Below, piece after piece: positions 32,174-45,000 of a DNA stretch of 64,000 bases. The position numbers and the translations under genes were made by a program. Below the pieces are notes generated by a model. The model had not been told where the DNA came from. It saw only the letters and a list, made by a program, of their open reading frames with translations, and did no database searches. Source of the DNA: Cerioporus squamosus (taxonomy: Eukaryota > Basidiomycota > Agaricomycetes > Polyporales > Polyporaceae); assembly GCA_022592435.1 (NCBI GenBank), contig JABYQS010000073.1:1-64000 (forward strand), read 5' to 3'. Every line of letters begins with the position of its first letter. Position 1 is the first letter of the stretch.

Positions 32174-35100
32174 TCATTGTACGTAGAGCGTGACCTGGTT
32201 GCCAGGCCGGAACGACTCGAACGCCATCTGCACGTCCTCCGTCGACCCCAACGACACCAGATCCCCGTCTTCGTCCTTGTACTTGACGCGCAGGGGCCCG
32301 TCGTCACGCCTGGGCCCGCAGAGACGGATCTTCTTCCCCACCTTGTCGACGAGTTCGGCGTACTCGGTTGTCCGCGGCACCTGGATGACAAAGATGTCTT
32401 CATGGAAGTGGACCTTGATCTTCACAGGTGGCGACGGCGACAGCCGAAGCTCCTCCTTCAACGGCGGCGGCGGAAGGGTAGGGTCCATGTGTGATCGCAT
32501 GGAACGACCGTTCGACATGCCCGCAAGTGACGACTCACTAGAGCCGTACGGCGTGATGGGCGAACTGCTAGTGTGTGGCGAGTAGTCGGCGCTGTCGGTC
32601 GACTGACTGGACCCGCTCCCACGCTTGCTGGATGTCATTGAACCTTGCGCCCATTCTGCACGCATCGACGTGGGAAGCGGCGGCGGTACCTGTTGTGGCG
32701 GGGGATTGTACGCCTGCGGTTGACTTGCACTTCGAGATCGCATAGGTTGGTGCACCGTCGCGGTAGGCATCGGGCTCGCACCCCTGGAGTCTGGCTGTTC
32801 GTACGCCGAGCGCAACCGCGTAGAACTGAATTGGCTGCGTAGCGAAGGTCTGCCGGGCGGTGCGCCATGACCGAAGCTGGCGTCCGATGCATAACTTGCC
32901 GTGTTGCGCGACATGATGGGACGTGCAGAAGCGGGTCCTTGGAACCCACCCATGCCTGCAGACATCATGGGCGACGTCGCATGTCCGCTGTGACGTGCGC
33001 TCTGAGGGTACGGGTAGTCCGGTCGTCGTGGTTGCCCCATAGGCGTTCCGCGACCAGATGGAGATCCGGCGCTCATCGGCGGATAGTCCTCGTAGTCGTC
33101 TTCCGCATCTGGATCGAACCCGTCGTGTGACGGGTAATCCTGAGGACCGTGAGGGTACCCACTGCTGTAGTGGTGGGCAGCGGAGGAAGAGGGGAGGGCA
33201 TGGTCTCCGTTGGCGTATGGATGGCGCATGCGGCCGTTGATCGAGGCCGTCTGCGGGACACCCGAGCTGTAAGCAGACGAGCCGTTCGAGAACATGGAGC
33301 TGCGCTCCTGTGCGAACGATGAATGCGCGGAACGGATTTGAGGCGATTGAGCGCCGTTAGCGACCTGTGCGAGGCGAGAGACGTTGCGGTCGGACGTGCG
33401 CCGATTAGCGGTCTCCTTGATGAGGCGGTTGAGCTGATTCTCCCAGAGCTTCAACTGCTCCTCGTTCCTGCAGCGGAGAGTGAAGAACTCGAGATCGTCA
33501 TCTCCACGCCACCACACAGCGAGAGAGTATTGCCCTGCGCGATTGTCCGAATTGAGTCTCCAGCGTCGGAAGTAGATGGGAAGATGACTGACCTTGTGAG
33601 ACCTTGGGAACGGCCTGGGTCACGTTGTTCAAGAAGATGCGTCCCTTGAGCAGCAGAGGCGTATTCTTCTTCTTGTTGGATGGACCGGCGCCCGGAAGGT
33701 TGAGGCTGGTAGATGGCGAAGATGGTTTCTTCAAGATGGAGTTGCTCTTGCCCACCTTCTTACCGTTGCCGGGCTGTGGGATGTACTCCTTGCAACACAA
33801 GATGATCTTCTCGAACAGGAAGACGTGGTACTCCCGGTCGACCTCGGACTTGGTGACACTGAAGATGTCATCGAGGAGGAGTGCCCCGAAGTTGGAGATG
33901 TGGTGACCCTTCCAATCCTCGACGCGTCCCTCGAGATTCTTGACCGTCGCGTCATTCTCTGCCCGACGCTGCGCCTCGTTGATCTTATCAGTGATGCGCT
34001 TCGCAGCGGCGACCCCGGATTGGAGCTCCTCGATGTATGGGTAGTCGGTACTAGCGACCGCCTTCAACAGCGACTATCATGAGATGCACATGAGCACGTC
34101 AACCGGATATCAAAGAGGGCCAGTCTGGAATTACCTCCAATAGCAGCGGATATTTGCAAATCCGCTGAACGGGCTTGATTAGGAAGGCGGGAAGTTCGCC
34201 CTTCACATTGATGATACTATTAAGCGCCTAGGTCCGAATCCGGTCAGACGGAAACCAAGGAAGCAACGGTCAGAATAGCCCAGGAGCGATGCTTACCGTG
34301 AGGTTGTGCTCCTCCTGGAGCATAATTTCGGACGCCATGGTGTAGTTGGCACAGTAGGGTTCATAGACGGCGAACTCTTCCTCCTATTGTTCCGCATCGA
34401 GGGATTGGTTTGTCGTCGGACACAATAGGCACGAGGAAGCAACAATCGCAATTCCAGAATGAGTATCGGCCTCGAAGCCCGAGTGTGCGTATCGACTCAC
34501 GTTCTCGGTGAAAGGAAGGCCCCATCGTTGTTCGTTCCATGGTAACTCAGCGATACTCTCCACCTTGATGAGGAACTTTCTCTGAAAGTTCAGGAGCTTG
34601 TTCAAACCGGGGAACAGCAGATGGAGCGTGTCCCGATCGAGGACTTGGACCGCTTCGTCGCAGTATCTCTGCAGGCATTACAAGGCAAACATTGTTAGAT
34701 CGGACCGCGTATCCGTTGTGAGGAGCACGCACCTGCATGACTTCCAGGTCCTGCACGTACTTGCGCTCCGTGTCGACAAGCTCTTTGATGATGTTGGCCC
34801 GAGCACCGCCGGGCTCAACTGAAGATGCGGCTAGCGAGGGGTCGGAATTGAGAGACTCGGTGGATGTGAGCGCGGATGGCATGGCCGGGGATGATGGCGC
34901 AGACTCGAGAAAGAGGTCCTCCGGCAGCTGCTGCACCAGGTTTATGACATTGCTGACGACCTGCACGCTGCCCTATGAAGCTGCACTGAACGCAGAGGAG
35001 CGGGAATACGTACCTTGACGAAGCCGTCGGTTGAGTTACGGTCCCAGAGGTCCCTAACCGTGAAGCCCTCGCATTTCGGGACCTGCTTGATGTTCATAGA

Positions 35101-35481
35101 GAAGAGGGCGATGGCATGCTTCTTGGCGCGCTCGTTGGTGGGATCGAAGGCGGAAACGTCTGTGTTGACGGCAAGAGGAGAGGATGCAGAGGGTAGGAGA
35201 TTGTAGAGGTAGCACAGTGGGATGCCGAGGGCGAACACGTCCCAGAGTTGGGTTACGGGGTCGGTGGAGCGCCTTGAAGAGTCTGGCTGGGCAGCTACAG
35301 AGAACCAGTCCTGAAAGCCCTGGAGGTGCATGAGACGGGTGCGCAGGGACGAGCATTGCTGATAGAGGGAGGTGGACTGGGAGGCCGCCTTGTTGAGGAG
35401 GGTATGATTGGCAACCGGGGAGTCGATGTTGGGCGGGAGAGGAGCGACGAGCGACTTTTTGCGGCCTGCGGCGGTGGCCAT
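32174..35481 (-). CDS. CDC24: Cdc24-type Rho guanine-nucleotide exchange factor
   Basis: Domains in order: an N-terminal Cdc24 calponin-homology region (DPVTQLWDVFALGIPLCYLY, FSMNIKQVPKCEGFTVRDLW); a DH domain beginning ANIIKELVDTERKYVQDLEV and including LPAFLIKPVQRICKYPLLLE; a PH domain with REYHVFLFEKIILCCKEY and GRIFLNNVTQAV; a Ser/Pro/Tyr-rich linker of about 300 residues; and a C-terminal PB1 domain (VKIKVHFHEDIFVIQV) with the OPCA acidic motif YKDEDGDLVSLGSTEDVQMA. Cdc24 activates Cdc42 at sites of polar growth, and the PB1 domain binds the scaffold Bem1. About 900 residues, close to the usual length. The start at 35481 (MATAAGRKK) lies directly before conserved sequence. Introns split the DH region (e.g. 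about 34677-34735 and 34382-34499). Confidence 0.95.
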
Positions 35482-38400
35482 GGCGGGGAGAAGGAGAGGA
35501 GGAGAGTCGGACGAGCAGGATTGAGGGAAGCGTAAGGTAAGAGCACGGTTGCTTGAGAGATGGGGGTAGAGACGGGATCCTGGCCTGCGACCGCTGCGAG
35601 ACGCCTGTCCTGTTCTCACAAACAATCAACTCCGCATCCTGTGTGGTCCTGTTTGGCCCCCATCACAGTCCCCCTTTTGTTTTCCCACCCGCCTCAGATC
35701 TGAGATCCATCTGCCTCCGCCCCGCCGCCCGCCGGTTCCGCCGCTGCGCCCTCGACGCCGCCCGGCGCCCGCATCGCCCGCCGCGACGGGGGCAGACCGC
35801 TGCCGCCCCGCGCGTGGATCGCCCCTTCCCCGCCGACGTCGCCGGGCACCCGCGCAACGCCCGCCGCGCCGCCGTCAGCGCCCGCTCCTCGCCTCTCGGA
35901 CGCAAATCACACACCGACCAACAGCCATTAGCCTCCGGCCACTCGCGCAAGTCCTGATAGTGATACGGTCAACGTCGATGCTCCCAGCGCATGTCGATGA
36001 ACGGGACCCAGCAATCATGCGTGCACCTCGGACAGCCCACATCATCTTCCTGATCTCCCTGCCACCCGTCTTCAGCCTCCCGCGTTGGCCACCTCGCCAG
36101 CCCACCTAAAGGGCGCGACTCATCTTCCATCCGGATGTATTCTCCGTTCTCGCACCCCCGACCGCAGTGGCACTGGTCGCGACACGCCAGACAGAGTTCT
36201 TTCCTGCCGCGGTCAGTCTGTCCTCCAGCCTCCGAGCCAAACGCAATCATCGCACCCATTACCCCACCTAGGCCATCCCGCCACCATCCTCATCGCCCGC
36301 CTCCGACCTGCAGACCACAGTCGCATCACTCAAGATTTAGGCTCAGTTCACCGGCCTGCTCTTCCCACCGGAAGCTTCGTGCGCACGTACCATCGTCCTG
36401 GGACCCAACTGCATCTGCCCGCAGCCCAGCGAAGTCGAAGAGCGCGCAGGCATCTCCCGAGAAGCTTCCTCGCTGGGAACTACGCACGGATGGCGGCCCA
36501 CCGCTCCTCCAGCGATGCCGTGCACCCTGTCATCAAGCCTGTCTCTGTCAACGCACGACCACTACATGCACCGCGGCGAACCCCGCCCCTCGCACACGCA
36601 CGCAAGCTGCAGGACGACGAAACCCAAACCGCTCTGAGGCCTGACATGGACAGGCCACCGTCGATCGGCATGCAGGCACTCACACGCCGCGACTTCCTCG
36701 TCCTCTGACCGGCCGCCTCCCAGGCGCAGGCGGGCGCAGCTGCCATAACGTACGGTTTCCCTGCACTAGAAGCGTGGAAGAAGTGGCTGTGGCTTCCGCG
36801 TACACGGCCCTGCGACCTTCATACCGCAACGCACGCGGATCGCCTTGGCTACCGAGTCTGGAGACCGGGTTCCAGAGCACGGGCATATGTATACGCACTG
36901 GCTTCTCGGCAGGGAGTCAGCAATCCCGCCCCTGGGTACCTGGGCCGACCGTCGAAGTTACAGTACTTACGACACGGGTGTTATGAGTATCTGACACTCC
37001 GCACTGCCAGGCCGACGTCGTCGACTCGACACCTGCCTAGTCGAGCCCCCTCAGCCTTCGACGCCCTGTCTCAGGCCGAGTCTCCTCCACGCTCCGGGCT
37101 TCGGCTTCTCCTCTTCGTCTTCGTGGCGTGCCGGATGCAGTGCCTCCATACACACACGTATCTGCCTGGCACAACCCTATATAATGAGTTTCGCCGACTC
37201 AGGCGTGCACGCAGAACCAGCGATGATACTGACAGAGTCCGGATACGCTTCGGGCACCGGAATGCGGTCATGCAGCACACGCCCCCGCCTTCGTAAGTTC
37301 GTTGCCCGGATTCGTCTCAACAGAGTATCCCAGGACGCACGCGTGGCCTCGTCGCTCCGGCGCACCTCGCTGCTTGGCAAACAGTGAACCATAAAAAAAT
37401 TGCTGACCGCCCAACCCGCCCACCAGTAAATTCCCAGAAAGATGCCGCGGTTCAAAGTCCAGACGTATTACGGCGGAAGCTCGCTATCTGCATCTGGAAA
37501 ATCCATCCACATCGCTCCAAGCCGTGCTAAAAGCTATCATCAACCACTCCCTAATCCTATAGAGTACGGGCGGAGCGCCGCGCGCGCAAGCTCCCAGTTC
37601 ATTAACACCCGCCATGTACTCGTATCTCGCAGCGGTCGAAGCTCGTCTTCCTGTCTACACGCGCCCATGGACCGCACCGAGCCCGACGAGAAGGGATGGA
37701 ACTCGAAACATCCTGAGCCGTCGGCCATATGCATCCTGCAAAACAATCGAGGACTTTCTCTGGACATCTAGACAAAGCCACAGGAACAGGCTGTAAGGAG
37801 TGCGCATGGATGTAGATCACCTGTGCGTCCCTCTGGATCGCAGTCCATCGAGGGACTAGACCATCTCAGGACGAGCGAGATCTTTCGCAAACATAAGGCA
37901 CACGCCGCCTCGCTTGGCGGGCACCAGGCCCGCCCGACGCGGGACCGGGCCTGACCGGACAAATGAGTGTTGAAGTTTTGGATTGGCGGCCTCCAGGCGG
38001 CCGGAAGGACAACGCTGAATGGGGAACAAGCGGGACCGCGAGCTCGAGCGCGAACGCGAACGTCAGTGCATCTTTGGTTCATCATGATTAGTGTTCGAGG
38101 GTTGACGTGCTGACAGCGACTCTCCATTCACGGTGCTGCGAAGCCACACGTATGCGTGCACGCCGTGCGGACATGACACGGCCTTGGGAGGAAGAAGTGC
38201 GAAGCTTTCGGGGAGGCGGATCCGTTCCGGATACATGCAACGTTCCCCATCCCCCATCCTAAACCTTGCGCTACTGCGTGTGTGTTTCATCGGCATGGTT
38301 GCAATCTCGAGGATGATGCAGAACATGCGTGATGATGATCTCCTACGTAGCAGGCTGCTACTTGCAAAAAGGTCAGAACATACGCCGCTCTACGGTCCTC

Positions 38401-40666
38401 AACACAGTTCGGAGGAGGGCAGCGGAGAAGGACGGAGATCACCCCGGAGCGCGCATGAATCCGCCACTAACACCCTTCCGCTCTCTCAGGTGCATGGAAG
38501 CAGCCTCATGCTTGTGCGATCTCGAGCTGGCCTCGGCTCCGTGGGACACGCGGGGGTGTCGTCATTCTTCGATGGGCCCGGGATGCGAAGTAGCTAACCG
38601 CTGCCACCGCGAATGCAAGGCGAGAGGCGCAAGTTATAGAAGTGCCTCGTCTTCGGCTCGGACGCAGCAAGATCGCCGGCCAGACGAACACTGGACAGTC
38701 GATGCCAGCTGCCAGTGTCGTCTGCCACATGCGACATTTCTGGCTAATGTATAGGGTTATGCTGTTCCGAATAGGTAAGCCTGGCGAGAGAGCACTCGAG
38801 CACGACGCACCTGCAAGCGTGTAACCGGGATAGCACTGTTCGGATCCGCTAGAACATGCAGCTTGCACAGTCGCCGCACATAAGTACAGTAGATGCTACC
38901 CTGTCCCTCCCATCGGCTAGGGAGTTGTCGCGGTGTTCCTTGCCGTCCTGTGGAAGCTCGCTACGCGTGAGGATGAGAGCGCAGAAATCAGTAGTATGAA
39001 GACAATGACGATATACCCCATATGCACAGACCGCAGATCAAGGCTAAGTATCCCGCTCAAGACTGCGCTGCATTCCCGGAACGGTAAGCATCATCCGTGC
39101 TCGGTTGATTGTCGATATCATGCTTCGCAAGTTAGCAAGTACACAGCTATACACGCGCATCTATGGCCTCTAGCAAATGCTCAGGCTCCGGAAGCTTGGT
39201 CAAGCTCACATACATCGCGCCGCTGAGAGATCACTTCACTCAGCGGCGAGATGCAAACGAGCTCAGCTGAGGTCCGACATCGCCATATGCGCTGCACCCC
39301 GAGACTTGCAGGCTGCGGTGCGGCCCGCACCTGGCCTCATATGTACGTATGGGCGCAGACCCCCGCCTTCTTCCCTCAGCCTGATCTCAGCTGTAGATAC
39401 CCCCGCGCACACCGGTGCACGTACTTACGGGACATTACGACTCACCTTTGCCGCTGCGGACCGACTCATATAGTCAGCGGTGTGAGGGTTGCGAGCCGTT
39501 GCGAGCCCATCATGATCCGTAGCCCGAAGGCGAGCAATACGTCGTTCTGGACCCCGGCTGGCAGTGCTCATCGAGCGTTTGTCGGCGGAGGTACGTGTGG
39601 GCGCATCGAAAGCCGGACCTCCTCATTGGTAGTCGACGCCGCTGTCATCGCTCTGTCTTGTCCTGAGGAGTAAGTCTTGTTGCGCTACCCGAAACGGCTC
39701 CTTGAGTCGAATCGAAGGAGTTCGTTCATCCCCGAAAGACAAGTCGCGTCCAAGGATGATCAACGAGTCTTGCATACGCAGAAGACGCTGCGGTGACAGC
39801 AGGAAGAGCCGACTTGGGAAACAAGCCAGTCTTGCCCAGGACATACCGAGGCGCTAGAGCCTGCACATGCAGTTCCGATACCGGATCCCAAAGCTTTGAT
39901 TGTCGCCTTGCTCTTACTTGAGTACAGTGTATATTGAGTGTGTGTGGCAGCTTGTGCTGTCGATCTTTGGCCAATAGGGCCAAGTCGCTCTGTAGATATT
40001 TCATTACCGCATCTACAGCTTGGGAAGATCTCGTACCTGGTATGTTTGAAGACGACGCTTCACTAGAACATTATACAGCCTGGAGAAGTGCCATCTTGTA
40101 GGTATGGAGCTGTCGCTCAATCACCGGAAGTGACATGGTTCAACGCAAAGTTATGCACCTACACGGTTTACACGAAGCTGCGGTTGTGATCAGAAGCAAG
40201 TGACAGGCGCTGGAGGTATTCCTCTTACCGTCTACGTCATGGAAGAAAGACCGTCATCGTTTGTAACCAAGTGTTCTTTACCGACTGAGCTCGTCTCAAA
40301 ATTGTTGTTCTGCACCACTGAGAGCACTGGTCGAAGATACTTACTACTGCGCCATTGACCTCGACGATGAGCTCGGGCCCACCGTGTGAGCGGTTTACTT
40401 CTGACAGAGGAACCGACGATCACACGCGTACAAATGTCCATCATCGAGGAACATGGGTATGCGGCTGCGATCTAGGTATCGGTAGACATGACAAAGAGAA
40501 AAAGTGAGTCGTAAGATCGAAGATGTTTAGAAATCGCTACGCGACGTCTAGCTGGGAGTCAACACTATATGGTTCAGTACGTCAACCTTGTTCACTTTCG
40601 CGTTCGCCTGCGCGTCCGTCCGGGTATAGGAGCCTGAGGCAGCAGCAAAGACCCGTTGACCATTCT
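35482..40666. other. Gene-poor region of about 5 kb
   Basis: No gene could be supported. The first 400 bp form the CDC24 leader and a very GC-rich segment (35700-35890). A minus-strand frame at 35969-36259 is rich in Cys (LACRDQCHCGRGCENGEYI, then CPRCTHDCW) and resembles a zinc-binding fragment, but it has no clear gene structure. The rest, 36300-40500, has many short open frames, no family resemblance and no terminal or inverted repeats that I could recognise, so it could be degenerate mobile-element sequence or long regulatory DNA. Confidence 0.45.
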
Positions 40667-41556
40667 TCACGCCAAACACGCAAAGCCACACGCACCTTGA
40701 GGTTTCCCTTGATCCTCGCCCCCGCCCACATTCGAGATGCCGCTCCGCTCGACCTCGAAAAATCCCTCCGCAAGCTTCGCCACATCACCACCAAGCGCCG
40801 TCGCTTGTGCCACGATCTCTTGCACAACCTGGTCGGGAAGCCCCTGCGCGGTGCGCGAGTAGATGTCGAGCCCGGCAGGCGTGAACAGCGTCTTCTCGAA
40901 ATAGGTCACCGCCCACGCGGCAGGGTTCTCCGCCGACGGATCCCTGCTACAGCCCAGGAGCTGCCATCGCGAGGACGCAATCATGAGCCAGCCTTTTCCG
41001 CGCCACTTGTATCGAGTCGGGGCAGGCTTATCGCTCGAGGGCGCCGTGCCCTGAGTAGGAACTGCGAGGTTGGAGGCGGCGCCGGTATGGATGGGCGTGT
41101 CGGAGGTAGATGTCGACGATCCGGATCCAGGAGTACCTGTGGGCGTGTTGGGTACTGGCGAAGCCATGAGCGTGTCGATGCCGACAACTCGGCTACGTGT
41201 GGATGAAGGCGAGTTCGACTTCGAGCGGTATTCGACGATGTCGTCGAACTTGACGCTCTCGTCCGAGGGAGACGTCTTCAATGCATAGGTGATTGTGACA
41301 TCCTTCCTAGACTAACTTCGCGCGTCGGTTATCTACAAATATGCATGTTGTGAGACGGGTGGATTACGCACCCTCCAGAGCGGTAACGTTGAATGTGTGA
41401 CGTGCCTGCAAACGCATCATATTCAGACGACATATCAGGCGGTGAAACGGAGCCTGACCAAGTTCCCATGAACTTCTCTAGATCTAAGTCAATAGGTGGA
41501 TTGTGAGAGTCCGGTTGGTATAGAATGATTGATTCTGTTGCCTCCGTCGTCGGCAT
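40667..41556 (-). CDS. Lipocalin/calycin-like protein
   Basis: Exon 1 (41556-41459) reads PTTEATESIILYQPDSHN and DLEKFMGTW, with the lipocalin-type G-x-W. A 34-nt exon (41405-41372) adds HVTHSTLPLWR, and the third exon continues DVTITYALKT, FDDIVEYRSKS, KWRGKGWLMIASSRWQLLG, WAVTYFEKTLFTPAGLDIYS and GGDVAKLAEGFFEVERSG. Alternating strands with internal aromatic residues fit a small calycin barrel; ligand unknown. A Ser/Thr/Pro insertion of about 45 residues lies between strands (TPTGTPGSGSSTSTSDTP). The end is uncertain: after GKPQG there is a GTGCGT donor, so a short last exon may lie below 40667. No signal peptide, so probably cytosolic. The fold assignment is inference from motif and pattern. 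Confidence 0.66.
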
Positions 41557-42071
41557 GATGGTGGTTGCAGACTAGAATGGTGTAGCGTCTACTTGCAGCG
41601 TCATGGGAAGGTTCCGTCACACAGGGCCATGCAACATTTCCCTCGTATATGTGCATGCAAAAGAAACCGAAGTTGCTACAATCCACACTGATACAACGAA
41701 CGTGACAAGAATGACGATGATGTCCGTGAAAACATGCGCGAAAGTGAGGAACGATTGCTCTACGCTCTACCTAGGCCTAGGGATACTCGTGTGTACTCTG
41801 TGATCTACAACTCGGAGAAAGAAACGCATACCAATTTACCCAAGTGGGTATGCATAGCACGCGCTGGACAACCGTTCACAATGCGTCCGGCGAGATATCA
41901 CCAAGAGTGTTCAGGTCCGCCGCGCTGTACGCACTGTGCAGCGACTGCGCCTCATCCCCATACTCAGATTGAGGGTCGATGCTCTCCTGTTGCGCGAACG
42001 TATTAGCCTCAACGCATGAATACGAATGGCAAGACGTACATCGAAGTAGTGGTGAGCCAGGCTACGAGGGG

Positions 42072-45000
42072 CTACAAATGATGCATGAGCGACATCCGGG
42101 AGGAAGTGCGAGCTTGGAACATACTCTTCGGTGTCCTTGGGAGTCTGCAGGTCGCACCGCTTTGCAAGATGTGATACGCCACCAGCCCTGACCTGACGAA
42201 AAATGAGTGGAGAAAACAGAGTGTGTACTGCAGGAATCGTACCAGCCAGTCTGATGCGATGCGCCAAGACCTCGTCCGTCATCTGCATGGAAGTACTATG
42301 TGGGAGTTAGCACGGACGTCCCGCATCACAGAGCAGACATCAACGCACCTCGTAGAACCATACGTAATCCCTGAAGTTGGGGTCATGGTCGAGTTTCGGG
42401 TTACCTCCATTCGTGGCGCGCTTGCCCTCCAGGTCACGACCGAAGATATGAATGATGCGGTGCTGGATCTCTTCTGCAACCTCCACGAGATTCATATAAT
42501 CTCCGCTTCCGGTCGGACACTCCACCTGTTGTAGCATGATCGTGAGCAACCTTGAACTCTTCCCACGGGATTGCTCGAACGAACCTGAACCTCATCACCG
42601 TAGAACTGATGGAAACGCTGCAAGCTCTCGATGAGGAGGAAGTTAACAGCAAGCCCTGCAAGGTGTCATGGTGAGATTACACCGGAGGAGATCTGGCTTC
42701 GTGGCTCACAGATAGGTCCACGCCAGTTGGAATTGCCGCCAAACATGCCCGACTTAGAATCTCCCGGCCAGTAGTTGACTTCGTAACGTTCTCCATGCAC
42801 GTCCATGCCCCAGGGTTCGTCCTTGTGCTTCTTCGACAACCTAACCAATGCTAGTTAATATTGGTAGGATCCATCGCGCGCGACGTATACTCACGATCGG
42901 ATGCCATGCTCGCTGAAGAACTCATCCTCATCGAGCATCTTCTCCAAGATTTTGACCAAGCGCTCCTTGCTCGCCAAGGCCAAGAGCCGACGCTCGCCGC
43001 GACCTCGAGCTGTCATACACATCAGTTAACCGAGAGTAGGGAGAGAGGTGATCGACAACAGCTGCTCACCTTTCATGTTCGCCATGGTCCGCTCGGACAT
43101 CTCCGGTCTGTTGTCGATGAACCACTCCATGCGCTTCTTGAAGCCTGGGAAGCGGTTGACGGTCGCAGGCTCTAACACAAGGGTGGCATAAAGCGGAATC
43201 AAGCCGACCAGACTCCGCACAGGCAACTGCATCGAGTGTCCATCGTCGAACTGAATGGCGTCGTAGTACATCCCATCCTCCTCGTTCCACAGGCTCAGTT
43301 CGTTGTCGTCTTGTCCTCGGTACGTCATGGCGTCAGAGATGAAGATGAAGTGCTGTTTACGTGTTGACATGGGCGACTAACGACAACAGGTCGAGAACCG
43401 AGCTCACCTCAAAGAACTTGGATGCAATGTCCTCGTACGTAGGGTTGTGCTTCGCAAGCTCAAGAGCGATACTCAACCTACATGGACGTTAGTAGTCATC
43501 ACACACATAGGTACATTCGTTAACCTACATGTTCAGGCAATAGAAGGCCATCCACGCAGTGCCGTCCGATTGACGCAGTGTGCCGCCAGTAGGAAGAGGC
43601 TCCGAGCGGTTGAAAGCGCCGATGTTGTCCAGACCAAGGAAACCGCCCTCGAATACATTGTTACCGCCTTGATCCTTACGGTTGACCCACCTGCAACTCT
43701 TTTAGACTATGCAGACGAGGGACACTGCAAGCGACTAACCAAGTGAAGTTGATCAACAGCTTCTGGAACACTCTCTCCAGGAACTGCAGGTCTTCACGAC
43801 CGTAGAGTTTCCGTTCGATCTTGAAGATACGGAAGGTTGCCCTGCATAACCATGAGTACAAGCTACGAACGAAGAATGATAGGACACTTGCCAAGCATGC
43901 ACGGGCGGGTTCACGTCGCCGAAGTTCCACTCGTATGCCGGAATTTGACCATCAGGCTTCATGTACCATTCGCGCGTGAGCAAGTCGAGCTGCTTCTTCG
44001 CGAACGCTGGGTCGACCACTGCAAGTGGAATGCAATGGAACGCAGTGTCCCAAGCGGCGAAGAATGGGTACTCCCACCTGGTGATGTGAGCATACATACA
44101 GTCAGAAGGAACTGCATCACTCACTTGTCCGGCATCGATAAGATGTCTGCGATGTGGAGATGTTTCCAGTCCTGCGAGCGGATGAGACAAAAGAGCAATA
44201 TTTTGGCTACTCAACACACCTTGTTCCTGATCCACTTCCGTTCCGGAGGGGGCGGCGGTTGAGCAGGATCGCCCTTCAACCAGTCCTTCTGAATGAACTG
44301 GTAGAATTGCTTCGTCCAGAGCATGCCACCAAGGGCCTGGCGCATGATCTGCCTGAGATCGTCGCTAATGGGGCCCATGACAAGACGCGAGTAGAACTCA
44401 TTTGCCTCTTCACGCCGTTCTTCGAGCGTATCATCGAATATGCCCTCGTCCTCGATGCTAGGATCCTGAGCCGGAGTACGAGGTGTGAGCTTCAAACGCA
44501 CGACTGCGCAACCGCCTTGCGGAGGAACATCGCGGAAGACGAAGTGGGCAGCAGACTTAGTGCCGCGCTTGGAAGGATTGACGAATGAGGGAGTGGCAGG
44601 GAAAGGCGTGCGGGGGCCTTGCTCCTCCTCTGAGCTCGGAGTGTCGTCTCCGCCACCGTGGCTCGCATAGCCTGTATGGATCTTGGTAGAGAAGAAACCA
44701 GGGTGACCGTCTTCGGTCTGATGAGGACGATGGGAGGGTATGATATGGTCATGGAATGCGTCCTTGACGTACGGGGTCTCGTTCTGACCGCCGTATAGAC
44801 GGTGGTAGTTGGTGTTGTTCTCCGTGAACAGCAGGTCCGCTTCAACCGCCTCCGGCTCGCCACTTTCGCCAACGACGAGTTCACCCTTGTTGTTGACAGG
44901 CGGCGGGGAAGGCAAGCAGTATAGATGGTACTTCCCGAGGGTAGGGTGAACAGCGGTAATGATACCGTCCCCGGACGCCCACATGCTCGGCTTCGGGGGA

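Noticed and set aside
36085..36708. Plus-strand open frame of 207 codons in the gene-poor interval
   Set aside because: Composition is rich in Arg, Pro, His and Ser, there is no family pattern, and competing frames of similar length exist on the other strand.
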